DNA of 64,000 nucleotides, taken from positions 18,324,258 to 18,388,257 of the forward strand of contig NC_085047.1 in assembly GCF_963662255.1 (NCBI RefSeq), in the 5' to 3' direction. The notes beneath the pieces were generated by a model. The model was not told where the DNA came from and ran no database searches. It worked only from the letters and a program-made list of their open reading frames with translations. The translations under genes were made by a program, and so were the position numbers. Origin of the DNA: Cinclus cinclus. Its lineage: Eukaryota > Chordata > Aves > Passeriformes > Cinclidae. Positions 12,001 through 23,700 of the stretch are shown piece by piece (position 1 is the stretch's first letter; every line of letters starts with the position of its first letter).

Positions 12001-15000
12001 AGCAAGGCATCAAATCAAGCTGAACCTGCTCTGCTGGGCTTGCTCACTTAGTCCCAGCAGCAGTGCTGGTCAGGGGCAGCAGCAGAGTGGTAAAAAAAGC
12101 ACTGATAGCATTATGGGGAGGCATGGCCCTGGGAGCATATGGAGCAAGGATTTTGGGAGGGGAAGGGCCAGGGGAGATGATAAGGCAGCCGGAGTCATTT
12201 CAGACAGCAGAAGTGGGACACTGGCTTGAAGAGAGCAAGCATGAACAGAACAGAAAGTTGAGGGAGTCACAAATGTGGGTGCTGTTCTGAAAAATATGAG
12301 AGTTGGGCAGGAGCTTGCCAGTATGGACACAGCCCACAGTTCTATCTCTCCATAATGAAGCATTTCATTGATGCCAAGACAGTTCAAAGAACACATACTC
12401 TGAAACCAGGATTCCCAGATGCATTTTCCAGCAAACTGCCCCAGGAGCAAGACTCACTCACAATTAGTTATGTTGGCAGCCAACATTGCATTGCACCTAG
12501 TGAGACACATACAGTAACTGAAAGTGACATGCCACCATAATGACAGATCAAACCAGGACATTCCAGAAGACAAAGTGCTCCAATACGAGGGGCTTAAAGA
12601 GGCACTAAAGAATTTGTGGAGAATGAAATGCAGCTTCAGGGAGGGTGATGAAATTATCAGCCTCACCAAGAGCAAACACAGAGCCAAATGGCAGAATCAT
12701 ATAATCCTGCTATTGACAGGCAACTTTGATGGGAGTCTCAATACATTCATCTTCTTAACTGAAGCTGAGCTGAACTGATTCGATCACATTAGTATTGCCA
12801 GACAGAAAACAATCAGAAAGAAAATTTTCAAGCTTTTTTAAGTGCTTGAGATTTTTTAAATTAATAGTTATTGGTAATTGCAATTGGTGAGTAGAAGCTG
12901 GTTGAAGTTTTTTATCGGAACTTTCTTTTATGTTTTTCAGTATAGATGTAAATTTTTAAAATATGTCTAGTTTCATTTAAATGTTTTCAAATTTTCACAC
13001 ACACAATATTAGAAAAAAAATAAAAGTATTTTAGGGAGAAAAAACAAGCACTCTTCCCTTCACCACCCCCCAGCTGCATTTTCAGTGAAAGGCCAAAAAT
13101 ACTTTGTGGATTAAATACAACATCTCTGCACTTCCTTCTTCACCAAGCCATACTGCCTTACTTCAAGTTGCCCTGCTACTAGAAGGATTAAGAGTCTGAT
13201 TCAGTGATGGTTGACTTGATTTTAAGGAGAGCTGAAAGCACTCAGTTCTCTGTGGAAATGAGTCAATGCCTCACAGTGTAAGTCCTTAAGAAGTGGAGTG
13301 GAGTGATGCCTTTATTCCAGCTTGCTACCTGCAGTGAAAAGGATGCACGGCCAGCAGCACTGGGCAACTGCTGTTCATTTTCTTCATGAGGAGCAGTACC
13401 ATTACAGAATCTCTGGCTTGAACCGGGCAACAGAGCAGTTTTTTCTGATGTAAGGCTGGTCTGGTAGGACTCGGCCACCAATCAAATCAATCCCCTGCCA
13501 AGCTCCTTGTCTCAGTGCTAGCAAACGCACCCCGTGCTTTTGGCACACATAAATATTCCCCTGCAACTCAGCAGAATCAGGTTCTGTTCCTCCCTTACAG
13601 AAGGCTTCCTTGGAGACCCTGAGAAAGTCACATAAGGAAAGAGTTTTAAATGTATTTAAATGTTTACAATTTTAATGTTTTCCCATATGATACCAACTGC
13701 TCTTGGACAGATCAATGTGCTAACAAAGAGGGTGCTTACACCAGCAGTGCAAGGAAGGGCAAAATGTGTGACCGAGACAAATGCATGCAAGTTGTGGGGT
13801 GTTCAAATAATACACAACAACAGGTCATAGGAATCACAGCAAGTTCCGCTCTGCAATTTAGACCCCTGCTTTAGAGCAACTCCAGTATTTTCATTAAAAA
13901 ACCCCAAAACTCTTAGTATGTAAACATCCTTACCTACTTCCTTTGGGGTTCCTTCTCCTCCACTGCAATAGCCTGAGCCCCACATATAACACCTGCCAGG
14001 CAAGAAATGCCATATGCTGTGGGTTATCTGTAAATACAGGAATATAAATTGGCAGGGCAGTGTGTTTGTGCTGAATGATTAGTTAGCTCATGCAATTGCC
14101 AAAACTTCCTCTCATTTCCCATATTCCACAAAGCATTTGGATAGATTTTCTCCTTGCTGATGCCAGTCTATAAGGACTTAATTACCCTTAAGGCAATTTC
14201 AAATTTGCCTGAAATAGGGAGAGATCTAAATCCCCACACTTTGTGCCTAAATCATCTAACAAGGGGCACTAGATAGCACCTGTTGTTATGCCTGCTATAC
14301 AAATGCACTGTGTTACATTTTGAGAGTTATGCGTACCAGAAAAGAGGAAGGGAAAGCCACCAGCACATCCTTACCCATGTAAGTCCAGGGAGGTACTAGC
14401 TTCTGGCTGTCAAAATGTCTCAAGAAAATTAATTTTCATCTTCAACATGAAGTGTCACAACACATCCAGAATACCTACAAGGGTAGAACTGTGTGTTTGC
14501 ATAGAAACCAAAGACGTTATTGGAGAAGAACTGAGCCTCCCTTTTCAGTCTTGCTGTCACAAGTGCTTCCAAACAACTTAAATGTTATTTTAGGGAGGAG
14601 ATCTCTACATTGGGACTGCACAGGCTCTTTCACATTACAAGGAGTGCACAGCAATAACATGAGAGAAGAGGGACAGAGGAGCACAAAGGAGCACTGTTTA
14701 GACCCTGCATGGTCCATTTAGTATTTTCTGGAAGTTACTGAGTCTGAACCTAGCCTTGGCCCTGACAGCAAATAAAAGGCACCAAGGGTGGCAACATACA
14801 AATAGGAGAATTACTAGGTAGTACAGCAGTAGCAGGTACTCAGAAAGCATATGGAGCACAAGGAGATTCTTCTCTCATTAAGAAAATCACATGTTTGAAA
14901 GAAGCCTAAGGAGGACTATCAATTTTGAGTTGGCACAAGCAACTGAAAGGACTGCTTCAGCTCTCACAGATGCACAGAACTTGGCATTAAATGAATGCTT

Positions 15001-17375
15001 CCATTCTCCTCTACTGTCTTTGGAGCTGGGATGTCCTCTCTTGGAGGGCAAACCCCTGAAACTTCCTCAGTGCTCACCTGGATCCTTGAGCTTATACAGG
15101 CCTCCTGCACAGCAACACCATCCATTTAATTCAGCTGTGGCACGTAAGGTCCCACTGTGGCCAAGGCCACTCAGTGCATTGTAGGAGGCAGTCAGGAGCT
15201 TCCCCAGCCCAGCTTCCATTCCAGGCTGACAACAAAAATCCTGCTTGGGCACAGCTGCAGCAGCAGGGTCCCTTTTACTGAATTTGCCTGGGATATGCCA
15301 AGCCCTGCTGAGCCTGTGGAAATCAGGTTTACAATAGCAGCTGCAGCCATTAGCTCTCTCTTTTGTGATGTCCAGCATTATTATGCTGTTTGCGAACTTC
15401 ACTTTAAATGACCAGACTATAGGCTGGGAGAGATGAGACTTAGCAAAAAAAAAACACATATACACACTGACACACAAAGTGTGACAAAGCCCAAAGGCAA
15501 GGTTGTGTTAATAGCTTGTTATTTAGTGACATAAAATCACTGCTAAGATAATACAGGCAGCCTAAACCTCTAGCAGCCCTTTGACAGAGACGGCAGACAC
15601 ACTCAAGAAAAACCCCTTTCACAACATTCCACAGAGCAGTTAAATGCGCATGGGAAACCAAATAAACTCTAAGAAAACAAGTACCTTTCTACCAGTAAAA
15701 ATAGGCCACTTTTGCTCATGTATGATGTACAGGGAGGGGGTAAAGTGCTCTTCTCACAGAGGAAAAAGACTGAAGTGGGCTTTGGAAAAGTTTTTCTTTA
15801 AATTGGAATTATAAAAGCGGCTCTTGGAAGAAGCTGCTCTTTATATCCTCCCCTCTGCCTCAAAAGAGAGCCTACTACTTTCAGCCCAAGTCTTGACCAG
15901 ACAGCAGCAAAATTGAAACTGAGTATATGTATCTAAAATCTTGTTCCACATTTGAAAACTGAACAGACCATGGTCACATAATGTTAACTGGTATGATTGC
16001 ATTTGCATTATTTTCTAGTGCGGACACAGATTTAGTGCTCCAAAGGCATGTTGCAAACCTCTATGCATATGGAAATAGAGTCTAGTAGTGTGGAGGATGC
16101 AAAGCCTGCTGAGGCAGTTAATGTCCAGCCTGGCTTATTACTTCAGGCACCAAATTGTGTGTATGTGGCCTTAATTGCATGCAGAGCTGCTGCAGATGTG
16201 GGACCAGTTTGGTTATGTCCACATGAAAAGGCACCTGAGAACATGTGGAGCATGGTGCAGACATGCCGTGCTGCTCTGTGTGGAGCCAGCTCAGGCTCAG
16301 AGCTGGTCCTGGTTGACTCCATGCAGTTCATCATACAACACTCTCCAGCATGCACAGGGTGGATTGCCACATGTGCAGCCCCATCTCTGCATTCCCATCC
16401 TGTTCAAGGACAAAACCTGCCTCCAGGCATTAGTACCTGTAAAACGGGAGCACACTGAATAGTACAAAGACACCAGAGCTGGTTTGCAGGAGTTCCTCTT
16501 CATTCAGAAACAAGAGTATCAAAGATTCCATGATCCAGGATGTTGTTGCATCCAATGACAACCATGCAGGAGACATGAAGATTCCATTAATCCATACACA
16601 TCCATGCTAACAGCACAGCTGTTGAAGAGACACCAGCAATGCTGTCAGAGAAGCTGAGTTAATTTACATCATCCAAGGTTCATTATCCAAGGGAATACAC
16701 TAGAGAGGGGTGGCAAGGATGATTGCGGTCACAACCAATCTGTTCCCACTGAGCCAAAGTACAATTTCTGATTTGGCAGGGCCAATAAACAACTGACCCA
16801 CTTACACCCCTGCTAAAAGAGTTTGGCTCTGTAAGCAAGGGAGAGAGACAGACCAGCATACACCACACTTCATTCTATGGCTGCTAATTGTCTTGGATGA
16901 CTATTTATTTGTGTAAATAATTTACTTGTGTATCCCACCAAGAAGACACCTGAGCCCTGCATCATCTGCTAATGCTGACTTTAATGACCCACGCCCAGCA
17001 CATGGGTACCACCATTCCCATCCTGCTCCCCCAGCCCTCCAATAAGGCCCTTGCCCATCTGTGCAGTAGGACAGATTAAATGATTGAGGACCAACAATGG
17101 CAACCTATCAGTCTGAAAGCAGTTCTTGTGGGATCTGACAGGCTTCCTCAGGGCAAACACTCTGCAGATGAGGCCTCACTACAGAGACTTAAAATCCTTG
17201 GCTGCTAATGCAGGCAGCTGAATTATTTGTAGCTGAACAGTCGGTCCAGTCAACTTAGACTCTTCTTCCAATCCTTGAAAAGTAAAATGTCTAGGGTTAC
17301 ATTTGTGACGAGTCTATCACTCAGCTGGTTTCACTGGGCAACAAATCTGTTTTGATTCATGAAGTTGTTGGGATG
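9086..17375. other. Unique non-coding DNA
   Basis: No gene is supported. The longest frames are 105 codons (10078-10395, minus), 126 codons (12070-12450, minus), 136 codons (15067-15477, minus) and 136 codons (16048-16458, plus). All are unrecognised, and several overlap equally long frames on the other strand, which argues for chance. A purine-rich stretch lies near 12060-12260, and 15000-15350 is somewhat GC-richer. A small minus-strand splice-bounded segment at 13934-13992 is discussed in the findings. Confidence 0.65.
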
Positions 17376-17462
17376 TTTTACTGAGGTTTTAGGGCTCATC
17401 CCTGAAAACTTAACCTCAATTATGTGTCTTTTGTAAGGGATGAATCTAAGCCTCAGTAAAAA
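17376..17462. repeat. Imperfect inverted repeat forming an 87-bp hairpin
   Basis: The left arm is 17376-17403 and the right arm 17436-17462. The reverse complement of the left arm shares AGGGATGA and CCTCAGTAAAA exactly with the right arm. These two perfect blocks of 8 and 11 bp are separated by an 8-9-nt imperfect section that still contains CTAA. The loop is about 32 nt. The overall size suits a pre-miRNA-like foldback or the core of a small palindromic DNA transposon (MITE). No known miRNA or transposon family was recognised. The 10-mer AACCTCAATT also occurs twice, in the loop and just after the right arm. Confidence 0.75.
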
Positions 17463-20400
17463 CCTCAATTTTGAAAGCTTTAGAAACTTCCAAATTAGGC
17501 TGAAATCTAACCTGGTAAAAGATGTGTATTTAGAACAGGTGTTTTTTAATGCATCGTAGGTAACAGATGTTTTTGACTGATGTGTTCCTATCTTCTCTGA
17601 GTACCAGGAAAAGCACCATGAGCTTTGAATACAAATGTAGAGATTTTATTTCCATCAAGAATATGACAACTGCTTCATACTCATTGCCTAACATATAATT
17701 TTAAAGAAAAACTATGAAAATTGAAATACTTAAAGTTTGTCAGAGTATGGTTTGACTCCATTTGGAAAGCATGTTTGTTGCCACTGCATGTCCCAACAAT
17801 TCTGTATCACATAGTCCAGTACTCCAGGAATGGCACTTCAATTTTCATAACACATTGCCTTCTATTAGTGGGATATTTGTGCCACTTTATTATACTTTAT
17901 TATCTCAGACTCTAATTACTACATCATTCTCTAAGGGCCTGTTTCTTCAGCTATACCTGTTGGTACCCTTTCCTCACACATTTTGTCCCATTAAGGCCTG
18001 TTGATTTAATTTTATGGATAAAAGTTTGCAAGACAAACCTGGATTACTACAGTGATGATTACTCACATATGGAGAGCTCAGAGTATTTACAAAGCAGTCC
18101 AAGCTGAACATAATGACAGTCAAATGTTTATCACTGCTGGAACAGAAGAGTGCACTGCTATTGGTAATTCTCTCTTTTCTGCAGCTAAACAATTTCAGAC
18201 TCCAGGACAGAGTGTGGAGAAATATTTACCAGCACAACATGCATGCGCTGTGTATACAGCAGAGCTGCAAACACACCACATGCAAAGATACTAAATGTCA
18301 ACATTTCAGCCTCAAGCAGGTGCTTGTCTTCAAAACCAAATATATTGGTACTCTTTCTGCCAGATGTATTTGGCAGAAAGCTCTATGTTCAAATATAGGC
18401 TCCTCTGGAGCCTCAAAAATGGCTCTTCTAAAGGTTAACTAACATCAGGAATGTAGAGAAATGTAAACAGCTTCCTTAGCCACTTTATGCAGTTACTGAT
18501 TTCCCTTTGGAAATAGTAAGTGTGGATATAAAAGAAAAAAATAGTAAAAAATTTTGAAGGCAGAAGAAAGAAGTACTACCTGATGGTAGAAAACTAAAAA
18601 AACCCAGTATCTTCATTCTTGTGTGCCAATACCAATGAACACCAAATACCTGCTTTTCAAGTATTCCTGCATTCCCCAACTTTGTTTCCCTCATAAGTCT
18701 TTGATTGCTTGACAAATGCAAACACCTTTTTATTTGCTAGTGTTGCCCCTTCCCTATACCCCAGATTTGCTAACAACTTCACAGTTTGTTGGCAAACACT
18801 AGCAACATTCAGTCAAGTCACGTCTGTGCCCACCGTCTCAGAAAAGTTCTTGTCCTGTATTTCTGGAATATTTTATTACATCATGACATTTTTGCCACAT
18901 ACCGTATCAGTCAGAAGATAAGAATCAGTTCTCTGTGTAGTAGGTGGGAGGATGTGTTCTCTTTAAATTCTTTCATCTCTCCCTACCTTGCTACTCTCAT
19001 GAAAGCTGCCTTCACATTGTCCTTCAGTAAACTTTTCTAAATATGCTTCTGGACCTCTCATGATCTTTGACAGCAGTAGAGCCAGGTTTTAATTCTCTTG
19101 ATCAAAAAACTTCTTGTAGCACAGATGAAGAAGAAAGATTATTCAGATTCATATCAAACATATTTTCTACTGTGGTCAGCAGGGAGGTTCATTAGCATTC
19201 ACAGTCCTGGTGTACAAGTAATACCACAGTTAATAATCAGTACTTGTGGCTTACCCTTGATGCTTTAGCAGACAAAATTGAGATAACCTGATGCAACATC
19301 TTCACTCACAATGCTCTCTGTGCAATTGCATTACCTCCGATATCACAAAACAAAATCAATATTAGTCACAGCTTATTCACCCATATATCTGAAATGTATG
19401 GAAGGTGCCATTTCTGCTAAAAATCACTCATAAGATCAGTCATAAGCTCTCTTCCTTCTGCTTCACCAACAGGTGGGGAAAGATAGCTCCTTACTGGTTG
19501 GGTCCAGATCATAGGCATACATGTGGGCATGACTGGAAAACCCAGTACCAGCTTAACAGAGAGAATGTGAAATAGCAATGCAGCTTTCTCCTTAGACTGT
19601 GTATCAGTAAACACTGCTTCAGACTCTCCATGGGAGTATCTGACTTCACTGTGTGTCAGAAAAGGCATCAATACCCAATTTACAACAAGGAGGTAGAAGC
19701 TTGGGAAATTTTCAGGTGAAGCAAGAAGTCCTCTACTTCCCCAGTGTGTGTGACCTACTGGTGTTGGCAATACCTGCAGAAGAAAATTTAAGAATTATGT
19801 TTGAAAAGCAGATCCTTAACCTGGAGACACATTCATAGAGTGAAGAGTTCAGATTTTAGTGCTTAAACTGACTGTCCTAAAGACATTACAGTCATAGATC
19901 CCTCTAGACTTGGAATAAAATGAGGCCTTTTCAGCTAATGACAGACAGGGTTGTACAGCTGTGTGTGCTACATATGTGCTTCTGCCCTGACCCCTCTCTA
20001 TGGTTTAAAACAAGAATATGGCCTCTTTCAATACTGATAATTATATCAACTCATTTATAAGCTAAAAAAGGCCTGAGAGCCCTGGGCAGCTGAAGTAATA
20101 ATACATTATATTGGGCATTAATATCCCAAGAAATTTAAAAGTTCAGAAATGTGGTTGCCTTTTTGTTTCCAGTTTCCAACAAAGAACAGGCTATTTCTCA
20201 CTCGGCAGTCATGAGATATAACTCCTTAGTCATAGAGAAAAACTCAGTCCATCAAATTTTTTGATGATTCAGGCAGACCTCCTTATATTTTTCTTCACTT
20301 AAACATTTTGACAGATGATCAGATTAATTTCATTTTATATCTTCTTCCTACCCCGCTCCCAAAAAGGCTCTAATACCAATATTAAGGAAAGAAAAAAAGA

Positions 20401-20762
20401 ACACAAACAAAAATGACAATTCACAAATCCCATTTCTCACTGTTTGGTAAATAACTCCTACGTGACTGCTTTTGCTTTTCTAGAGAGTCCTCAACTTTCA
20501 CTGTTTTTGCTTCCAACAAGGATTTGTATTTCACCTGTCCATATATCTGCTACAACTTCTGTTAGTTCATCATCCCTCCAACACATCATATACTAGTCTC
20601 CACTTTTTCCTACAAGTGCCTAGTGACCCAGCACATGTGTTTTATTTGTGGTTTTAATAAGGTTTCCTAGAATAAGGGATATTCAGAAGATGCTACAGAT
20701 GAGGGGTCTAAAAATATACAGCTAAAGCAATGGGAATGCATTTCAACAAGGCATTTCATGGT
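17463..20762. other. Unique non-coding DNA
   Basis: No gene is recognised. A strong acceptor-like site precedes 18185 and two overlapping frames are open after it (to 18294 and 18442). Both being open over the same bases suggests low stop density rather than coding. A compact perfect hairpin lies at 18353-18380. Confidence 0.6.
18353..18380. repeat. Small perfect hairpin (10-bp stem, 8-nt loop)
   Basis: CTTTCTGCCA at 18353-18362 pairs perfectly with TGGCAGAAAG at 18371-18380 around an 8-base loop. The stem does not extend outward. No run of T follows, and factor-independent terminators are not relevant in this genome, so no function is assigned. Confidence 0.7.
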
Positions 20763-20780
20763 GGGGGGGGAAGGGGGGGG
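20763..20780 (+). repeat. G8-AA-G8 tract, potential G-quadruplex
   Basis: Two uninterrupted runs of eight G separated by AA. Each run can supply two G-triplets, so an intramolecular G-quadruplex is possible. It sits in otherwise ordinary non-coding DNA, with no promoter or CpG island recognised beside it. Confidence 0.8.
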
Positions 20781-23700
20781 AAGCTGTAGTTCAGCAGAGC
20801 TTCCATTACCACTCAGCAGTGTGGAACTTCTGGAGGCTACAGAGCACTGTGCTCTAGGACACAGGTAAAGAGAAGGGTGTTGTGCCAAGCTCAGGTAACC
20901 AAGCTCAGCAACTATCCAAGGTATTTGGAAGCCAGATCTCTTTTCAGTCTGCCATGAAATTTCCAGCCCCACTTAGCCCCACTTAGCTTGTATGTAACAG
21001 CACACTGTATTATTTTGCAAAGCAAGTAAAGCAGTGCCTTTTTGAAATGCTTTGGGTAGAAAATGTTAGATAGGTCTTGTCTAGAGGCCGTACAACCAGG
21101 TTGTGCTCTTTGGTGTGCAAAGTCACTACTCTGCATAATCACTGTAGACCTGCATGTACATTGAGGCAGCTGTTATTGGTGATGTGCAGGAAAGGGTGGC
21201 TTTTCTCTGTGTACTCTGCAAATACAGCAGTGATCAGATCTATAGAGACAGTTTGAGAAAAGGTCAGGGCTCAAACTTCCTCTAGGAGTTTCTACTGTTT
21301 TCAGAAGTTCTTATGAATTTATCTTGATTTGTTGGGTGAAAAGTTACATAAACCAGAAGAATCTCAGGGTCATGTTTTTTTTTGTGAATTCAGAGAACAA
21401 ATGTACTTTTATTTCCAGAATAGAGAACACAGTCATCTGTTCCATTAATTATTCCCCTCTGAATTCACTTAGCATCAACATTTTTTCACTCCCCAAATCT
21501 ACTTTCTTCCTTCTTATCTGTTCTTCCCTCAAGCACAACCTTCCACAGGAACAGCATAATGGATTCCTGGTTAGTGTGGGAGATGCAATCTCATTTTTGC
21601 CCACGATGATATTAATGAAGCTCACCAGAGTGATTAATTTATCTTCTTCTTGATATATTTGCTCATGTCAACACCAGGAAAGATTCTGTCAGTCAGGTTA
21701 AAGTTAACATTAGAGTATCAACTCTTCAAAGCTTTAACTAGATCAGCTATGATATAGACCTGACATGGGCATGATTTTCATCCATCTGACTCAAGGAAAG
21801 CAAAATCAGGTATAGGTGGCTTACTTTCTTCCCCTGTGTTTGTATCTGTTCAGTCTTTCTCCCAAACTTTCAGATAATCTGGGGTTATGCTGTGACAATT
21901 GAGAATGCATGTGTTTCTCAGATCCTCTTTAAATTGTTAATGAGGACTTTATTTTGTCCCAGCACACCCCTTGATCTCAGAATGAAATAACATTAGAATG
22001 GTTGAAGTGTGAAGAGTGGCATAAATGATTTATGGTGCTTTGCAGGCACACCCAATGGAAGAGCTGCTATTGTCTTTAAAAGTAAATAAACCTCCCACCT
22101 TAAAGTGGCAGGATTTGTACAACTAAGAGGAAAAAATATTTTAAAAAAACATTAAAAATGCTTTCCTCAGGCATAAACATCCTCTGTCTTCTTATCCATG
22201 TTTCAAACATCTGGCTTTAGCTCATTAGACTCCCAACATTGATATAGTTGGAGATGATGTATAGAAGGGAGAACAGCAGAGGCAAAATTCTCAAACACTT
22301 TCTGGGCTTGATTTAAAGTAGGTTGCTATTGTGGGGGGCATCAGCTAGGAAAAGCTGCTACTTCAGCTACTGCAGATACAAGGGTCAGTAAGATGAAGAG
22401 GCAGGGTGAATGCTTCAAGACAGAGGCACATGGAAAATGGAACATTTATGTGGGTGCAAAACAGAGATAGTGAAAAAACACCCTCACAAATAAATCTATA
22501 CCTTTCTTCACATCCCATCTCTGTCTCCCTCTCAGCACCTCTTATCTCCCTTCTCACAAATCAAGCTGGGGTCTGAGGACTGCAGATATTTGGTCACCCT
22601 TTAGGTAGCAACACTAAAAAAATACATCTTGTCTTCCCCACTATTTCCAATTTATTATTATCTGCTGCTGGAAATGACTCCCTCAAAGTTACAAAGTGTG
22701 TATCACAAACATATACTGTTCTGCTGGGAAACCTTCTTCACAGGCACTTCTAATCCATCTCAGAAAAAAACCAGCAAGATAGTTTAAAATGTTAACCGGG
22801 TGGTTCACCAAACTTAGCTAATGTTCTCTTACTGTTTGGTTTAGGGACTGATCACACTAATCAATGGGCTGGAGGCAGTAATTTCCCATTTTGTAGGCAA
22901 TGATGAGAAGCCTGAGTCAAATACCCAGCTAGCTTGGGTGTCTTGGGGTGACTTTATGATGGGACTGAAAGGAAGTATGTTTTTATTTCTGTTTTAATGC
23001 AGAGATAACATCTTGAGATATGTTTAACTAGATCATGGTCAGCTATGTAAATATAAAACTTCAAACCACATCTGAGACGAACACAAAAATGCTTTCTAAA
23101 AATCATTGACTAAAATGTATTAATTAACACACCACCTTCTTTTTCTTAACAGAGACCAAGACTGTCTTCTGCACCAAATCCCAGGGTGTCACACAGCCTC
23201 CCCAGCTGACTCTTGGATGAGCATCTGCCATCATTCCTCACGCTACCTTGTAATGCATTAATCACATTAAATGTGGAGCTTAACTCAGTCTTACTGTGGC
23301 ACCTTCACCCTCACAAAGTTTGCCCCTTTCTGGGAGATGTCAGTAGAGACAAAATTTTGGAATGGATTTGTTAGTTCGATTTAGAAAGAAAACAAAGACC
23401 ACAAATTCAGAAAGACACTAGGAGTACCTTGTAAACCACATTTTATAAACACATTTCATCAACCATGAAGGAATAAGACATGATTCTCTTTGCCAAAGAC
23501 AGCACATTACAAAACAAGAAGACTGTGATGATCCTGCCTTGGATCACCTGGACAATGTCCTTACCACAACAAGCAGTGAAACATACCGATGTATCTGCAA
23601 TTACTGAAAAATTCAACAAGAACAAACTCAGTAAAACTAGGATTTTAACTACAGTAACACATTTTGAAACTGTCTCCCCCATCACCTCAGTTGATACAAA

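Noticed and set aside
15067..15477. 136-codon minus-strand ORF
   Set aside because: No recognisable domain. It overlaps a plus-strand frame and shows no convincing splice boundaries.
16001..16008. Octamer motif ATTTGCAT (also at 46086-46093)
   Set aside because: Two or so occurrences of an 8-mer are expected by chance in 64 kb on two strands.
16048..16458. 136-codon plus-strand ORF
   Set aside because: Overlapped by open frames in another plus frame and on the minus strand over the same bases. The region is simply stop-poor and no similarity is recognised.
18185..18442. Exon starting after TCTCTTTTCTGCAG
   Set aside because: The acceptor is good but two different frames are open after it and the nearest donor (GTGCTT) is weak, so it was not raised to a finding.
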